From: DASUAS01 sp963720765 | GTDB taxonomy: Bacteria > Actinomycetota > Acidimicrobiia > IMCC26256 > DASPTH01 | Length of the DNA: 64,000 nucleotides | Direction of reading: 5' to 3' | Assembly (NCBI GenBank): GCA_963720765.1 | Contig: CAVRGS010000003.1 | Location: 248,001-312,000, forward strand | Part shown: positions 1 to 7,644 of the stretch, piece by piece | Layout of the letters: the number at the start of each line of letters is the position of its first letter | Numbering within the stretch: position 1 is the first letter of the stretch | Notes under the pieces: model-generated | Databases searched by the model: none | Seen by the model: only the letters and a program-made list of their open reading frames with translations | What the model was told of the DNA's origin: nothing | Translations under genes and position numbers: made by a program

Positions 1-1
1 G

Positions 2-613
2 ACCGATGTCCTGACGATCTCTCCTGAGGCCCACCAGATGGTGCTCCAGGTTCGCGACGCGGAACCGGAGCCCGAGACCCTCGCGCTCTGGGTGGAGGTC
101 AACGGCGAAGCCAACGGCGCCTACACGTATCTCATGGAGTTCCGCCCGACGGGCGAGCTCGGCGACGACGTCCTCGTCGAGCGCGAGGGCGACCTCGCGG
201 TCGCCATCCCGGCGGAGAGCGTCGAGTTGCTGCGCGGTTCCACCCTGGCGTTCAACGGCGGCATGGTGATGCAGAACCCCAACCGGCCACTGCCGCCGGT
301 GGCGCGCATCGCCGACCGCCCCGAGGCCGATCTCTCGGGCGAGATCCCCCAACGGGTGATCCAGGTGCTCGAGGAGCAGATCAACCCCGCGATCGCATCA
401 CACGGTGGTCACGCCGAGCTGGTCGCCGTCGAGGACTCGATCGCGTACCTGCGACTCGGTGGTGGGTGTCAGGGCTGCGGCATGGCTGCGGTCACGCTGA
501 GCCAGGGCATCGAGGTCGCGATCCTCGACATGGTGCCGGAGATCACCGAGGTGATCGACGTCACCGACCACGCGTCGGGCGCCAACCCGTACTACGAGGC
601 TGCGAAGAAGTAG
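2..613 (+). CDS. nfuA: NfuA-like Fe-S cluster carrier (5' end outside window)
   Basis: Probable carrier that receives Fe-S clusters from a scaffold and passes them to apoproteins in the cytoplasm. The N-terminal ~100 residues resemble a degenerate A-type (HesB/IscA-like) domain with no cysteine, as in E. coli NfuA. The C-terminal part is a NifU-like domain with the cluster-binding CxxC in GGGCQGCG. The frame is open from base 2; the residues before the first Met (position 38), TDVLTISPEAHQ, look like the normal start of an A-type domain. The real start is therefore probably left of the window. It is convergent with the DUF169 gene and lies beside other Fe-S genes, which supports the role. Confidence 0.85.
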   Translation, partial: TDVLTISPEAHQMVLQVRDAEPEPETLALWVEVNGEANGAYTYLMEFRPTGELGDDVLVEREGDLAVAIPAESVELLRGSTLAFNGGMVMQNPNRPLPPVARIADRPEADLSGEIPQRVIQVLEEQINPAIASHGGHAELVAVEDSIAYLRLGGGCQGCGMAAVTLSQGIEVAILDMVPEITEVIDVTDHASGANPYYEAAKK

Positions 614-620
614 CGGCGCT

Positions 621-1340
621 CTAGAAGCGCGTCGCGTCCTCGGCGGCGTACTTGGCAACGGTGTTGTCGGCGCCTGCGTGCTGCTGCACCGACGCGACGA
701 TGTCGGCCAGCTGCGACGCCGGGATCGCGCAGGTCATCTCGGTCGGCGCCATGCCCGTGCGCACGCGGCTGAGCGCGCAACCCACGCTGGCCGCGGGCAC
801 CCCCTCCTCCTTGGCGATCGCGATGATGTGGCACTGGGGCTTGCCCTCGATGCGCAGCCCGGGGATCGCGTCGGACAGCACCATCATCTGACGCCCGGTG
901 ACCCGCACGAACACCACGTCGGGGTCGACCGGCGTCTCGGCGAGGGGTCCGTAGGTGACCGCGCCCGGCTGCTCGTGCACGACCGGGATCTGCGGCACGA
1001 CGTCCATCGTGACCCAGCCCGACTCGAGCAGTGCGGCGACGTCGGAGTTGCCGGCGACCTCCTCGAGCGTCTTGAACCCGTGGGTGACGCTGCCCACGCT
1101 GCAGTTGCCGTGGTCCTCCGCGACGGTACCGAAGGTGCGGTCGGCGGCCTTCATCCAGAACACGCAGCCGGCGGGCACGCGCCCGGTGCGACCGTCGGGG
1201 AGCGGCGCCGGCATCGGCTCGTCGAACATCGGAACGCCGTCGAGCGGGGCGTCGGAGAACGTGATCGCGAGCGGCGGAGCCGAGAGGTGGAGCGTGTCGG
1301 AGAGCGCGGCGGCGAGGGAGGACCAATCCTGCGTTGTCAT
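621..1340 (-). CDS. DUF169 family protein, cysteine-rich
   Basis: 239 residues of the DUF169 family, whose biochemical role is not established. Five cysteines sit in well-spaced motifs: AGCVFW, GNCSVG, KPQCHI, VGCALS and MTCAIP. This suggests metal or Fe-S binding, which is inference. It is the last gene of the SufR-like regulator / desulfurase-homologue / DUF169 run on this strand, 30 bases after the desulfurase stop. A TAAGCT hexamer 7 bases before the ATG may give it its own leaderless transcript. The family call is fairly secure; the function is unknown. Confidence 0.7.
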   Translation of the reverse strand: MTTQDWSSLAAALSDTLHLSAPPLAITFSDAPLDGVPMFDEPMPAPLPDGRTGRVPAGCVFWMKAADRTFGTVAEDHGNCSVGSVTHGFKTLEEVAGNSDVAALLESGWVTMDVVPQIPVVHEQPGAVTYGPLAETPVDPDVVFVRVTGRQMMVLSDAIPGLRIEGKPQCHIIAIAKEEGVPAASVGCALSRVRTGMAPTEMTCAIPASQLADIVASVQQHAGADNTVAKYAAEDATRF

Positions 1341-1347
1341 GGTGGGG

Positions 1348-1353
1348 AGCTTA
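1348..1353 (-). promoter_or_regulatory. candidate -10 (TAAGCT) for the DUF169 gene
   Basis: TAAGCT on the minus strand, 7 bases before the ATG at 1340, in the short gap after the desulfurase homologue. Confidence 0.35.
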
Positions 1354-1370
1354 CCGATGGAGACCTTTCT

Positions 1371-2489
1371 CTAGTTCCGAAGGTCGCGGAGCAATGCGAC
1401 GACGACGGGGAGTGCGTCGAGGAACGCATCGACGTCGTCGTCGGTCGACGACCATCCCACGCTGGCGCGTAGCGAGCGGTCGGCGTCGACGCCCATCGCC
1501 GAGAGCACCGGCGACGGTTCGAGCGACTCGCTCGAGCACGACGATCCCGAGTGCACGGCGACGCCCCGCTGGTCGAGTGCGAGCAGGATCGGTTCGGCTT
1601 CGACGCCGTCGACGCCGAGACACACGAGGTGGGGCAGGCACGCGTCGGGATCGCCGTAGCGCTCCACACCGTCGACCCGTCGCAGCGCTTCGTGTGCGAG
1701 CCGTGCGGTCAAGGCGCGTTCGCGTGGCTCCTCGTCGTCCTCGATCGCCGTGCACGCTGCACCGAAGCCCACGATGGCGGGGACGTTCTCCATGCCGGCC
1801 CGCCGGGCGCGCTCCTGTGCGCCGCCGACGACGAAAGGCGGGAACCGCAGCCCGCGACGCACCAGCAACGCCGCCGCGCCCTTCGGACCGCCGAACGTGT
1901 GGGCGGTGACCGAACACAGATCGGCACCCAGGAGCGCGAAGTCGACGGGCACGTGCCCGATTGCCGCGCACGCGTCGATGTGCACGATCGCATCGCCTCG
2001 TTCGCGCACGAGCTCGACGACCTCGATCACCGGCTGCAGCGTGCCCACCTCGTGGTTGGCGAGCTGCACCGAGACCAACGCGGTCCCGGGCTGCACCGCA
2101 TCGGCGACCGCGCCCGCGTCGAACCGACCCTCGCGGTCGACGCCGACCACGGTGACTGCGTCGGTGCTCCGGGCCACGGCGTCGAGCACCGAGGAGTGCT
2201 CGACCGCGGTGGTGACCACGTGGCCGCCGCCGGCTCGTGCCAGCGCGCCGAACACCGCGGTGTTCACTGCCTCGGTGCCGCTGGACGTGAACACGACCTC
2301 GCGTGGTCGGGCCCCGAGCCGCGCCGCGACCTGTTCGCGTGCCTCCTCGACCGCGACGCGGGTCGCGTGTCCCTCGGCGTGCAGACGGCCGGGATCTGCG
2401 TGGTGGTCGCGCAGATAGGGGAGCATCGCCTCGAGCGCGACCGGTCGTAGCGGCGACGTCGATGCGTGGTCGAGGTACGCGCGGGGCAC
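1371..2489 (-). CDS. cysteine desulfurase homologue (NifS/IscS fold) lacking the PLP lysine
   Basis: 372 residues, a full-length class V aminotransferase fold. Retained: the His of the PLP-stacking segment (VEHSS, His98), Asp172 (HIDAC), the substrate Arg in LRASVG, and the mobile-loop cysteine (SGSSCSSESLEPS, Cys318). The usual S-[AG]-H-K segment that carries the PLP-binding lysine (Lys206 in E. coli IscS) reads T-A-H-T-F-G-G-P-K-G here, so residue 198 is Thr. The codon is ACG, read directly from the bases. The Gln that contacts PLP (DATQS in IscS) is Ala (DACAA). Around these sites the alignment to IscS needs no gap. It may be a non-classical or inactive desulfurase, or use the nearby Lys203. 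Its start is 1 base from the stop of the SufR-like gene, so the two are co-transcribed. Confidence 0.85.
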   Translation of the reverse strand: MPRAYLDHASTSPLRPVALEAMLPYLRDHHADPGRLHAEGHATRVAVEEAREQVAARLGARPREVVFTSSGTEAVNTAVFGALARAGGGHVVTTAVEHSSVLDAVARSTDAVTVVGVDREGRFDAGAVADAVQPGTALVSVQLANHEVGTLQPVIEVVELVRERGDAIVHIDACAAIGHVPVDFALLGADLCSVTAHTFGGPKGAAALLVRRGLRFPPFVVGGAQERARRAGMENVPAIVGFGAACTAIEDDEEPRERALTARLAHEALRRVDGVERYGDPDACLPHLVCLGVDGVEAEPILLALDQRGVAVHSGSSCSSESLEPSPVLSAMGVDADRSLRASVGWSSTDDDVDAFLDALPVVVALLRDLRN

Positions 2490-2490
2490 T

Positions 2491-3231
2491 TCAGACGCGG
2501 GCGACGCAGTGATCGCCGCCGTCGGGGCGGCTGGTCTCGAACTGCGGTGACGTCTCGCCGTAGAGGCCCGAGAGCATGCCGCGGATCATCCCGCGGTCGA
2601 GCGCGCACACGACGTGCGGGTACTCCTGCGCGGTCTCGCCGAACGGGCAGCACTCCGACACGATCGCCAGCCGGCCGTCGCGCGCCTCGGTGTGGGCGGC
2701 GAAGCCGTGGGCGGTGAGCGCGTCGGCGACCGCGGTGAGCGCGGCACGGACGGAACGGTGACCTTCGGTGGGATCCATGCGCGACGCGAGCGTGGTGCCG
2801 TATTCGAAGCCGACTTCGTCGGCGAGCAGCTCCGCCTGCTCGGGACCGAGCGCGTCGAGCGCACGGGCCAGCAACCCGGCGAGGAGATCGTCGTGCTTCA
2901 GGGGAAGGGCGAGCGTGGCGTCGAGCGGACCCGCGCGGTAGCGCTTCGACGGACGCCCGGCCGCGCGGGCCGGGCCGTCACCGCCCTTGCCATGGACGGC
3001 CTTGCCCACCTCGACATCGAGGTATCCGCCGCCGGTGAGCTTCTCGAGGTGGTGACGGGCGACGTTGGGGTGGAGGTCGAACTGCTCGGCCACCGCGCCG
3101 GCCGTGACGCCGACGGTGCCCGCGTCGCGGGCGAAGAGGTAGATCTCGCGGCGGGTGGGGTCGCCGAAGGCGTTGGTGACCGCACTCACCACCGAGTTGA
3201 ACTCGTCTGCGGTGAGGGCTTCCGGGTCCAT
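2491..3231 (-). CDS. sufR: SufR-like Fe-S-sensing transcriptional regulator (ArsR/HTH type)
   Basis: 246 residues. Residues ~18-70 form a winged helix (DPTRREIYLFA, then HPNVARHHLEKL as recognition helix). The C-terminal half carries Cys194, Cys195, Cys209 (ECCPFG...VVC) and a terminal Cys242 (GDHCVARV), the pattern of SufR proteins that bind an Fe-S cluster and repress suf/isc genes. The ATG at 3231 was chosen because TAGAAT lies 7 bases upstream and the helix-turn-helix begins soon after; the frame stays open further upstream but has no family similarity there. It is divergent from mrp and upstream of the desulfurase homologue and DUF169, which it probably autoregulates. Confidence 0.8.
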   Translation of the reverse strand: MDPEALTADEFNSVVSAVTNAFGDPTRREIYLFARDAGTVGVTAGAVAEQFDLHPNVARHHLEKLTGGGYLDVEVGKAVHGKGGDGPARAAGRPSKRYRAGPLDATLALPLKHDDLLAGLLARALDALGPEQAELLADEVGFEYGTTLASRMDPTEGHRSVRAALTAVADALTAHGFAAHTEARDGRLAIVSECCPFGETAQEYPHVVCALDRGMIRGMLSGLYGETSPQFETSRPDGGDHCVARV

Positions 3232-3238
3232 CGCTCCT

Positions 3239-3244
3239 ATTCTA
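3239..3244 (-). promoter_or_regulatory. candidate -10 (TAGAAT) for the SufR-like gene
   Basis: TAGAAT, 7 bases before the ATG at 3231; AGGAG between them could also serve as a ribosome site. It overlaps the palindrome at 3242-3257. Confidence 0.5.
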
Positions 3245-3257
3245 CCTATGCACGTAG
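3242..3257. promoter_or_regulatory. candidate SufR-like operator (CTAC-N8-GTAG)
   Basis: Imperfect palindrome CTACCTATGCACGTAG between the divergent SufR-like gene and mrp. It overlaps the -10 of the regulator and lies just upstream of the preferred mrp start, so one bound dimer could control both directions. Cyanobacterial SufR sites are also short inverted repeats (CAAC-N6-GTTG); the similarity is only of layout. Confidence 0.4.
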
Positions 3258-3280
3258 TGGAAATCCGCGGGAGCCCTTTG

Positions 3281-4447
3281 ATGCCCACACCGTCGCGCAC
3301 CGGCCGGCCCGAGCCCCTCGACCTCCAGGCCGCCCTGGCGGGGGTGCAGGAGCCCGAGCTGCGGCGATCGATCGTCGAGCTGGGCATGGTGCAGGGCGTC
3401 GCCGTCGACGGTCGGACCGCCGTCGTGGCGGTGGCCGCCCCCCTCCCGGGCGACGACTCACGGGCCGAGCTGCGCCGCCGCATCATCGAGTCGGTCGGCG
3501 AGGTGGAGGGCATCGAGCGGGTCGACGTCGATCTGCGCGACATGACCGAAGACGAGATCGTCGCCTTGGGCCGGCTGCTCAAGGGGGTCGCGCCGGTCAA
3601 CCCGTTGCAGGTCGTCGACGCGTCCCAGGCCCAGCAGCCCCCGCCGCGTGTCAACCCCTTCACCGACTCGCGCACCCGCATCCTGGCGGTGTCGTCGGGC
3701 AAGGGGGGCGTGGGCAAGTCGTCGGTCACCACCAACCTCTCGATCGCGCTGGCCGACCGCGGCCTGCGCGTCGCCGCGGTCGACGCCGACGTGTGGGGCT
3801 TCTCGATGCCGCGCATGCTCGGCATCAGCGCGCCGCCCGGTCTGATCGACGACGTGATCGTCCCGCCGGAGGCCCATGGCGTGCGGCTCATCTCGATGGG
3901 CTTCTTCGCCCGCGAAGATCAGGCCGTCATCTGGCGCGGCCCGATGCTGCACAAGGCGCTCGAGCAGTTCCTCACCGACGTGTACTGGGGCGAGCTCGAC
4001 TACCTCGTCGTCGACATGCCGCCCGGTACGGGCGACATCTCGTTGTCGATCGCGCAGTTCCTGCCACGCGCCGAGGTGCTCGTGGTCACCACGCCGCAGC
4101 CGGCCGCGCAGCGCGTCGCCGTGCGCGCCGCGGCGATGGCCGAGAAGGTCGACCTCCAGGTGATCGGTGTGGTCGAGAACATGTCGTGGTTCACCGGTGA
4201 CGACGGCAAGCGCTATGAGCTGTTCGGCAACGGCGGCGGCGAGGAGCTCGCCGGCGAGCTGGGCGTGCCATTGCTCGCGCGCATCCCCCTCGTCTCCGAG
4301 TTGCGCGAAGGTGGCGACGTCGGCCGGCCGATCGTGGCCGTCGACCCCGACGGCGACGTCGCCCAGGTGTTCCGCGACCTGGCGGAGCGCATCGACACCG
4401 ACCTGGCGCCGAAACGGATCTACAACCCGCAGCTCAAGATCAACTGA
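3281..4447 (+). CDS. mrp: Mrp/NBP35-family Fe-S cluster carrier ATPase
   Basis: 388 residues: an N-terminal MIP18/DUF59 domain (~10-90) and a ParA-like NTPase domain with deviant Walker A SGKGGVGKS (139-147) and Walker B-type VVDMPPGTGD. The family loads Fe-S clusters onto target proteins. The CxxC found after VENMS in E. coli and eukaryotic members is absent (VENMSWFTGDDGK), which I recall is also true of the mycobacterial Mrp. The ATG at 3281 has GGGAG 7 bases upstream; an earlier in-frame ATG at 3248 lies inside the palindrome and lacks a ribosome site. Its end is 6 bases from the convergent LLM gene. Confidence 0.88.
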   Translation: MPTPSRTGRPEPLDLQAALAGVQEPELRRSIVELGMVQGVAVDGRTAVVAVAAPLPGDDSRAELRRRIIESVGEVEGIERVDVDLRDMTEDEIVALGRLLKGVAPVNPLQVVDASQAQQPPPRVNPFTDSRTRILAVSSGKGGVGKSSVTTNLSIALADRGLRVAAVDADVWGFSMPRMLGISAPPGLIDDVIVPPEAHGVRLISMGFFAREDQAVIWRGPMLHKALEQFLTDVYWGELDYLVVDMPPGTGDISLSIAQFLPRAEVLVVTTPQPAAQRVAVRAAAMAEKVDLQVIGVVENMSWFTGDDGKRYELFGNGGGEELAGELGVPLLARIPLVSELREGGDVGRPIVAVDPDGDVAQVFRDLAERIDTDLAPKRIYNPQLKIN

Positions 4448-4453
4448 ACCGAC

Positions 4454-5473
4454 TCAGCTCAGTTCGGCCAACAGGGCTTGACGCAGTCCCGAGTCGGTCC
4501 GGTAGGGCGTGTAGAAGGAGAGCCGGGTCGCGGCTCCCTCCCAGCGTTCGCGCAGCTCGCGGGCAACGGTGGCGACGTCGCCCACTGCCGCGAACGTGCG
4601 GACCATGTCGTCGTCGATCAGGTGACCCATCTCCACCCACTTCCCCTCTTTCGAGAGGCGCGTGAGCTCGGGCTGGAGATCGCCCCACCCGTGATGGTCC
4701 AGCACGCCGCGGTACGCCGGCGTCGACGCGTAGAACGCGATCTGCTGCTTCGCCCCTCGGATCGCCTCGGTGAGGCCTTCCTCGGTGTCGGCGACGCACG
4801 TGAACGCAGGACCTGCGATGTCGAAGCCGTCCATGGCCCCCTCCGCGGGGCCGCCGTGCCCCCCGGCGACGCGACCGCGCGCGAGGGCCGGCAGCGTGAC
4901 TTCGCGCAGGTACGACGGCGTGGTGAAGCCGTGGAAGAAGAACCCGTCGCACACCTCACCGGCGACCTCGGTCATCAACGGACCCACGCCCGCGAGGTAC
5001 ACGGGCGGCGGACCCCACTCGTGCGCGGGGGGCGAGAAGAAAGGTGTCATGAGCGTGTGCGTGTAGAACTCGCCGCGGAAGTCGAGCTTGGTGCCGTCCT
5101 GCCAGCAGGACCAGATCGCGCGCAGCGCGTTCACGAACTCGCGCATGCGCGGCGCGGGATGCGACCACGGCATCGAGAAGCGTCGTTCGATGTGCGGCTT
5201 GACCTGCGAGCCGAGGCCGAGCACGAAGCGGCCGCGCGTGGAGCGAGCCAGGTCGTAGCTCGTGGTCGCGAGCGTCATCGGCGTGCGGCCGAACGCGATC
5301 GCGATCGACGTCCCCAGCGACACCCGCTCGGTGACGTCGGCGGCCTGCACGATCTGGAGGAACGGGTCGTGCATCGTCTCGCCGGTCCAGAGCCCGGCGT
5401 AGCCGGCCGCCTCCCCGGCCGCCGCGGTGGTGCGCACGTCGTCGAACCCGCCGAGCATCCCGTCGATCAACAT
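4454..5473 (-). CDS. LLM-class F420-dependent oxidoreductase
   Basis: 339 residues of the luciferase-like monooxygenase TIM-barrel family. It starts MLIDGMLGG and contains GLWTGE and RFVLGLGSQVKPHIERR, as in actinobacterial F420-dependent members. The substrate is unknown. The ATG at 5473 matches the usual N-terminus; the frame is open further upstream but overlaps the phosphatase. It begins 2 bases after the stop of the phosphatase gene, so the pair is probably one transcript. F420 as cofactor is inferred from the subfamily. Confidence 0.8.
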   Translation of the reverse strand: MLIDGMLGGFDDVRTTAAAGEAAGYAGLWTGETMHDPFLQIVQAADVTERVSLGTSIAIAFGRTPMTLATTSYDLARSTRGRFVLGLGSQVKPHIERRFSMPWSHPAPRMREFVNALRAIWSCWQDGTKLDFRGEFYTHTLMTPFFSPPAHEWGPPPVYLAGVGPLMTEVAGEVCDGFFFHGFTTPSYLREVTLPALARGRVAGGHGGPAEGAMDGFDIAGPAFTCVADTEEGLTEAIRGAKQQIAFYASTPAYRGVLDHHGWGDLQPELTRLSKEGKWVEMGHLIDDDMVRTFAAVGDVATVARELRERWEGAATRLSFYTPYRTDSGLRQALLAELS

Positions 5474-5475
5474 CC

Positions 5476-6228
5476 TCAGGTTCCTTCGACCGGTCGGGCC
5501 TCGACCAGGGACGCCCGCAGCAGTGCGAGCTCGCCCTCGCCGAGACCGTGCTCCAGCATGTAGGGCGCGAACCCGCCGTGCTCGGCGTGCAACCACCCGA
5601 GCGTCTCGCGCATCGTTGCCGCGTCCGCGGTCATGAAGCGCGCCGCCGGCGGACGACCGGTGTTGGTAGCTCGCTTCGACGCGCGCTCCTTCAGTGCCTC
5701 GAGGGCAGCCTCGGTCGCGGCGTAGTCGGCGACGATCTCCTCGTCGTCGACCTCGAGCAGACCGAGCACCGTCGCCGCGACCAGACCGGCGCGGTCCTTG
5801 CCCGCGGCGCAGTGGAACACGAGTGGATGGTTCGCAGGCTCGGCGATGATCTGCAGCACCTCGACGAACTCGGTGCCCGCGCTCTGGAGGAGGAAGCGGT
5901 ACAGGTCGACGAGCGTCATGGTCTCCCAGTCGAGCCCCGACTGCTCGCGCTTCTCGGGGTCGATCAGGGGGACGTGGTGGATGGTGACGCCGGCGTCGGC
6001 CATGGGTCGGTTCGGGAACGCGTCGACCTCGGCCGCTCCCCGTAGGTCGACCACGGTGCGGACACCGCGCTCTTCGACCAGGTGCACGACGTCGTCCGCT
6101 GCGGCGTGGGCGAGCGAGTCGCTGCGGAACACACGGTCGTGGCGCGTCACGCCCTCACGCGACGGGTGCCCCCCGAGGTCCCGGAAATTCACCAGTCCTG
6201 AGATCTCGGAACCGCGGGAGTCGGCCAT
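5476..6228 (-). CDS. protein tyrosine/phosphoinositide phosphatase (MptpB-like)
   Basis: 250 residues with the P-loop HCAAGKDRAG (Cys140 nucleophile, Arg146), the HCxxGKDR form typical of the Y_phosphatase3 / MptpB family. NFRDLGG (residues 14-20) is the conserved N-terminal family motif. In this family the phosphocysteine loop acts on phosphotyrosine and sometimes phosphoinositides. No signal peptide is visible, so it is cytoplasmic. It is divergent from the epimerase and directly followed by the LLM oxidoreductase. Confidence 0.85.
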   Translation of the reverse strand: MADSRGSEISGLVNFRDLGGHPSREGVTRHDRVFRSDSLAHAAADDVVHLVEERGVRTVVDLRGAAEVDAFPNRPMADAGVTIHHVPLIDPEKREQSGLDWETMTLVDLYRFLLQSAGTEFVEVLQIIAEPANHPLVFHCAAGKDRAGLVAATVLGLLEVDDEEIVADYAATEAALEALKERASKRATNTGRPPAARFMTADAATMRETLGWLHAEHGGFAPYMLEHGLGEGELALLRASLVEARPVEGT

Positions 6229-6257
6229 CGTCCGGAGACTATTCGCGTGGTGACAAG

Positions 6258-6263
6258 TAGGTT
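6258..6263 (+). promoter_or_regulatory. candidate -10 (TAGGTT) for the epimerase gene
   Basis: TAGGTT, 7 bases before the GTG at 6271; there is no ribosome site upstream of that GTG. Confidence 0.45.
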
Positions 6264-6270
6264 CCTGGCC

Positions 6271-7383
6271 GTGAGCCGAGGCATGCGCGTGCTGGTGATC
6301 GGCGGAACCGGCCCGACCGGGATCCCGTTGCTGCAAGGGCTCGTCGAACGGGGCCACTCGGTGACGATCCTCCACCGCGGCACGCACGAACGTGACGAGA
6401 CACCCGCGGTGGTGGAGCACCTCCACGCGGATCCCTACGACGAGGACGCGACGCGCGCCATCCTCGACGGGCGAACGTTCGACGTCACCTACGTGATGTA
6501 CGGACGGCTGCGCATGCTCGCGGCGCTCCTGCGCGGCCACACCGGTCGCGTGATCTCCGTGGGCGGCGTCCCCGCGTACCGGGGGTGGATGAACGCCTGG
6601 CTCTACGACCCGCCGGGGCTCCCGGTGCCCGTCGGTGAGGATGCGCCGACCGTCGCCGAACCCGCAGAGGACGAGAAGGGCTACCGGATCGTGCGCACCG
6701 AGGAGGCGGTGTTCGAGCACCACCCCGACGCCACGCACTTCCGCTACCCGTACGTGTACGGGCCGTACCAGCTCACGCCGCGCGAATGGATCGTGGTGCG
6801 CCGGGTGCTCGACGGGCGCCGCCGCATCGTCGTCGCCGACGACGGCCTCACGCTCCACCACCACGGCTACACCGAGAACATCGCCCATGCGCTGCTGCTC
6901 GCGCTCGAGCAGCCCGACGCCGCGGCCGGGCAGCTCTTCAACATCGCCGACGAAGAGGTCCTGTCGGTCCGTCAGGTGGTCGAGCTCGTCGCGTCCGCGC
7001 TCGACCACGAGTTCGAAGTGGTGTCGATGCCCTACGACCTCGCGGTCCCGGCCCGGCCGCTGCTCGCGCAGCCGCTTCCCACGCATCGGGTGCTCGACGT
7101 GTCGCGAGTGCGGAGCGATCTCGGCTACCACGACCTCGTGCCGGCGCGGGAGGCGGTGGCCCGCACCGCGCGCTGGCTCCGCGACCACCCGCTGGTCGGC
7201 TCCACCGAGGAGTACACGCTCACCGATCCCTTCGACTACGACGCCGAGGACCGACTGGTGGACGCGTGGCTGGCCGCACGCGCCACCGTCCCCGTGTTCG
7301 ACGGCGAGTCGGAGCCGCGCTGGGGTCTCGCGTACAGCGGTCCCGGCGGTCGGCCGCGCTCCTCGGCGGAGTTCGAGGACTGA
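6271..7383 (+). CDS. NAD(P)-dependent epimerase/dehydratase family protein
   Basis: 370 residues of the extended SDR fold. The dinucleotide-binding glycine motif is GGTGPTG near the N-terminus. The expected YxxxK reads YRIVR here, so the catalytic lysine appears to be Arg and the enzyme may be atypical. Start choice: the GTG at 6271 is placed 7 bases after TAGGTT (leaderless); an ATG 12 bases further in (6283) also fits the family. The product is unknown. It is divergent from the phosphatase. Confidence 0.7.
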   Translation: MSRGMRVLVIGGTGPTGIPLLQGLVERGHSVTILHRGTHERDETPAVVEHLHADPYDEDATRAILDGRTFDVTYVMYGRLRMLAALLRGHTGRVISVGGVPAYRGWMNAWLYDPPGLPVPVGEDAPTVAEPAEDEKGYRIVRTEEAVFEHHPDATHFRYPYVYGPYQLTPREWIVVRRVLDGRRRIVVADDGLTLHHHGYTENIAHALLLALEQPDAAAGQLFNIADEEVLSVRQVVELVASALDHEFEVVSMPYDLAVPARPLLAQPLPTHRVLDVSRVRSDLGYHDLVPAREAVARTARWLRDHPLVGSTEEYTLTDPFDYDAEDRLVDAWLAARATVPVFDGESEPRWGLAYSGPGGRPRSSAEFED

Positions 7384-7404
7384 GCGGCAACTAGATTCGG
7401 CGAC

Positions 7405-7632
7405 ATGGAAATTCGCATCGGTGTCGTCCACACGCCCAAAGAGCTCAGCGTCGAGCTCGACGGAACCGCCGACGAGGTGGTCGCCACCATCGACAAGGCG
7501 CTCGCCGGCGACACCCCGGTGGTGTGGCTGACCGACGTCAAGGGTCGTCGCATCGGCATCCCGGCCAGCCGGATCGCCTACATCGAGGTCGACGAAGACG
7601 GGGCCAACAAGCGCGTCGGCTTCGGCCGGTAG
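7405..7632 (+). CDS. DUF3107 family protein
   Basis: 75 residues, starting MEIRIGVVHTPKEL and ending VGFGR. It matches the actinobacteria-restricted DUF3107 family (M. tuberculosis Rv3208A / TB9.4 is the relative I recall). The function is unknown. It ends 12 bases before the first Get3-like ATPase and probably opens that operon. Confidence 0.85.
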   Translation: MEIRIGVVHTPKELSVELDGTADEVVATIDKALAGDTPVVWLTDVKGRRIGIPASRIAYIEVDEDGANKRVGFGR

Positions 7633-7644
7633 CCCGCGCCGGGC

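Noticed and set aside
2491..3891. Extended version of the SufR-like protein starting far upstream
   Set aside because: The extra N-terminal part is antisense to mrp, has no similarity, and the ATG at 3231 has a fitting -10 and places the HTH normally.
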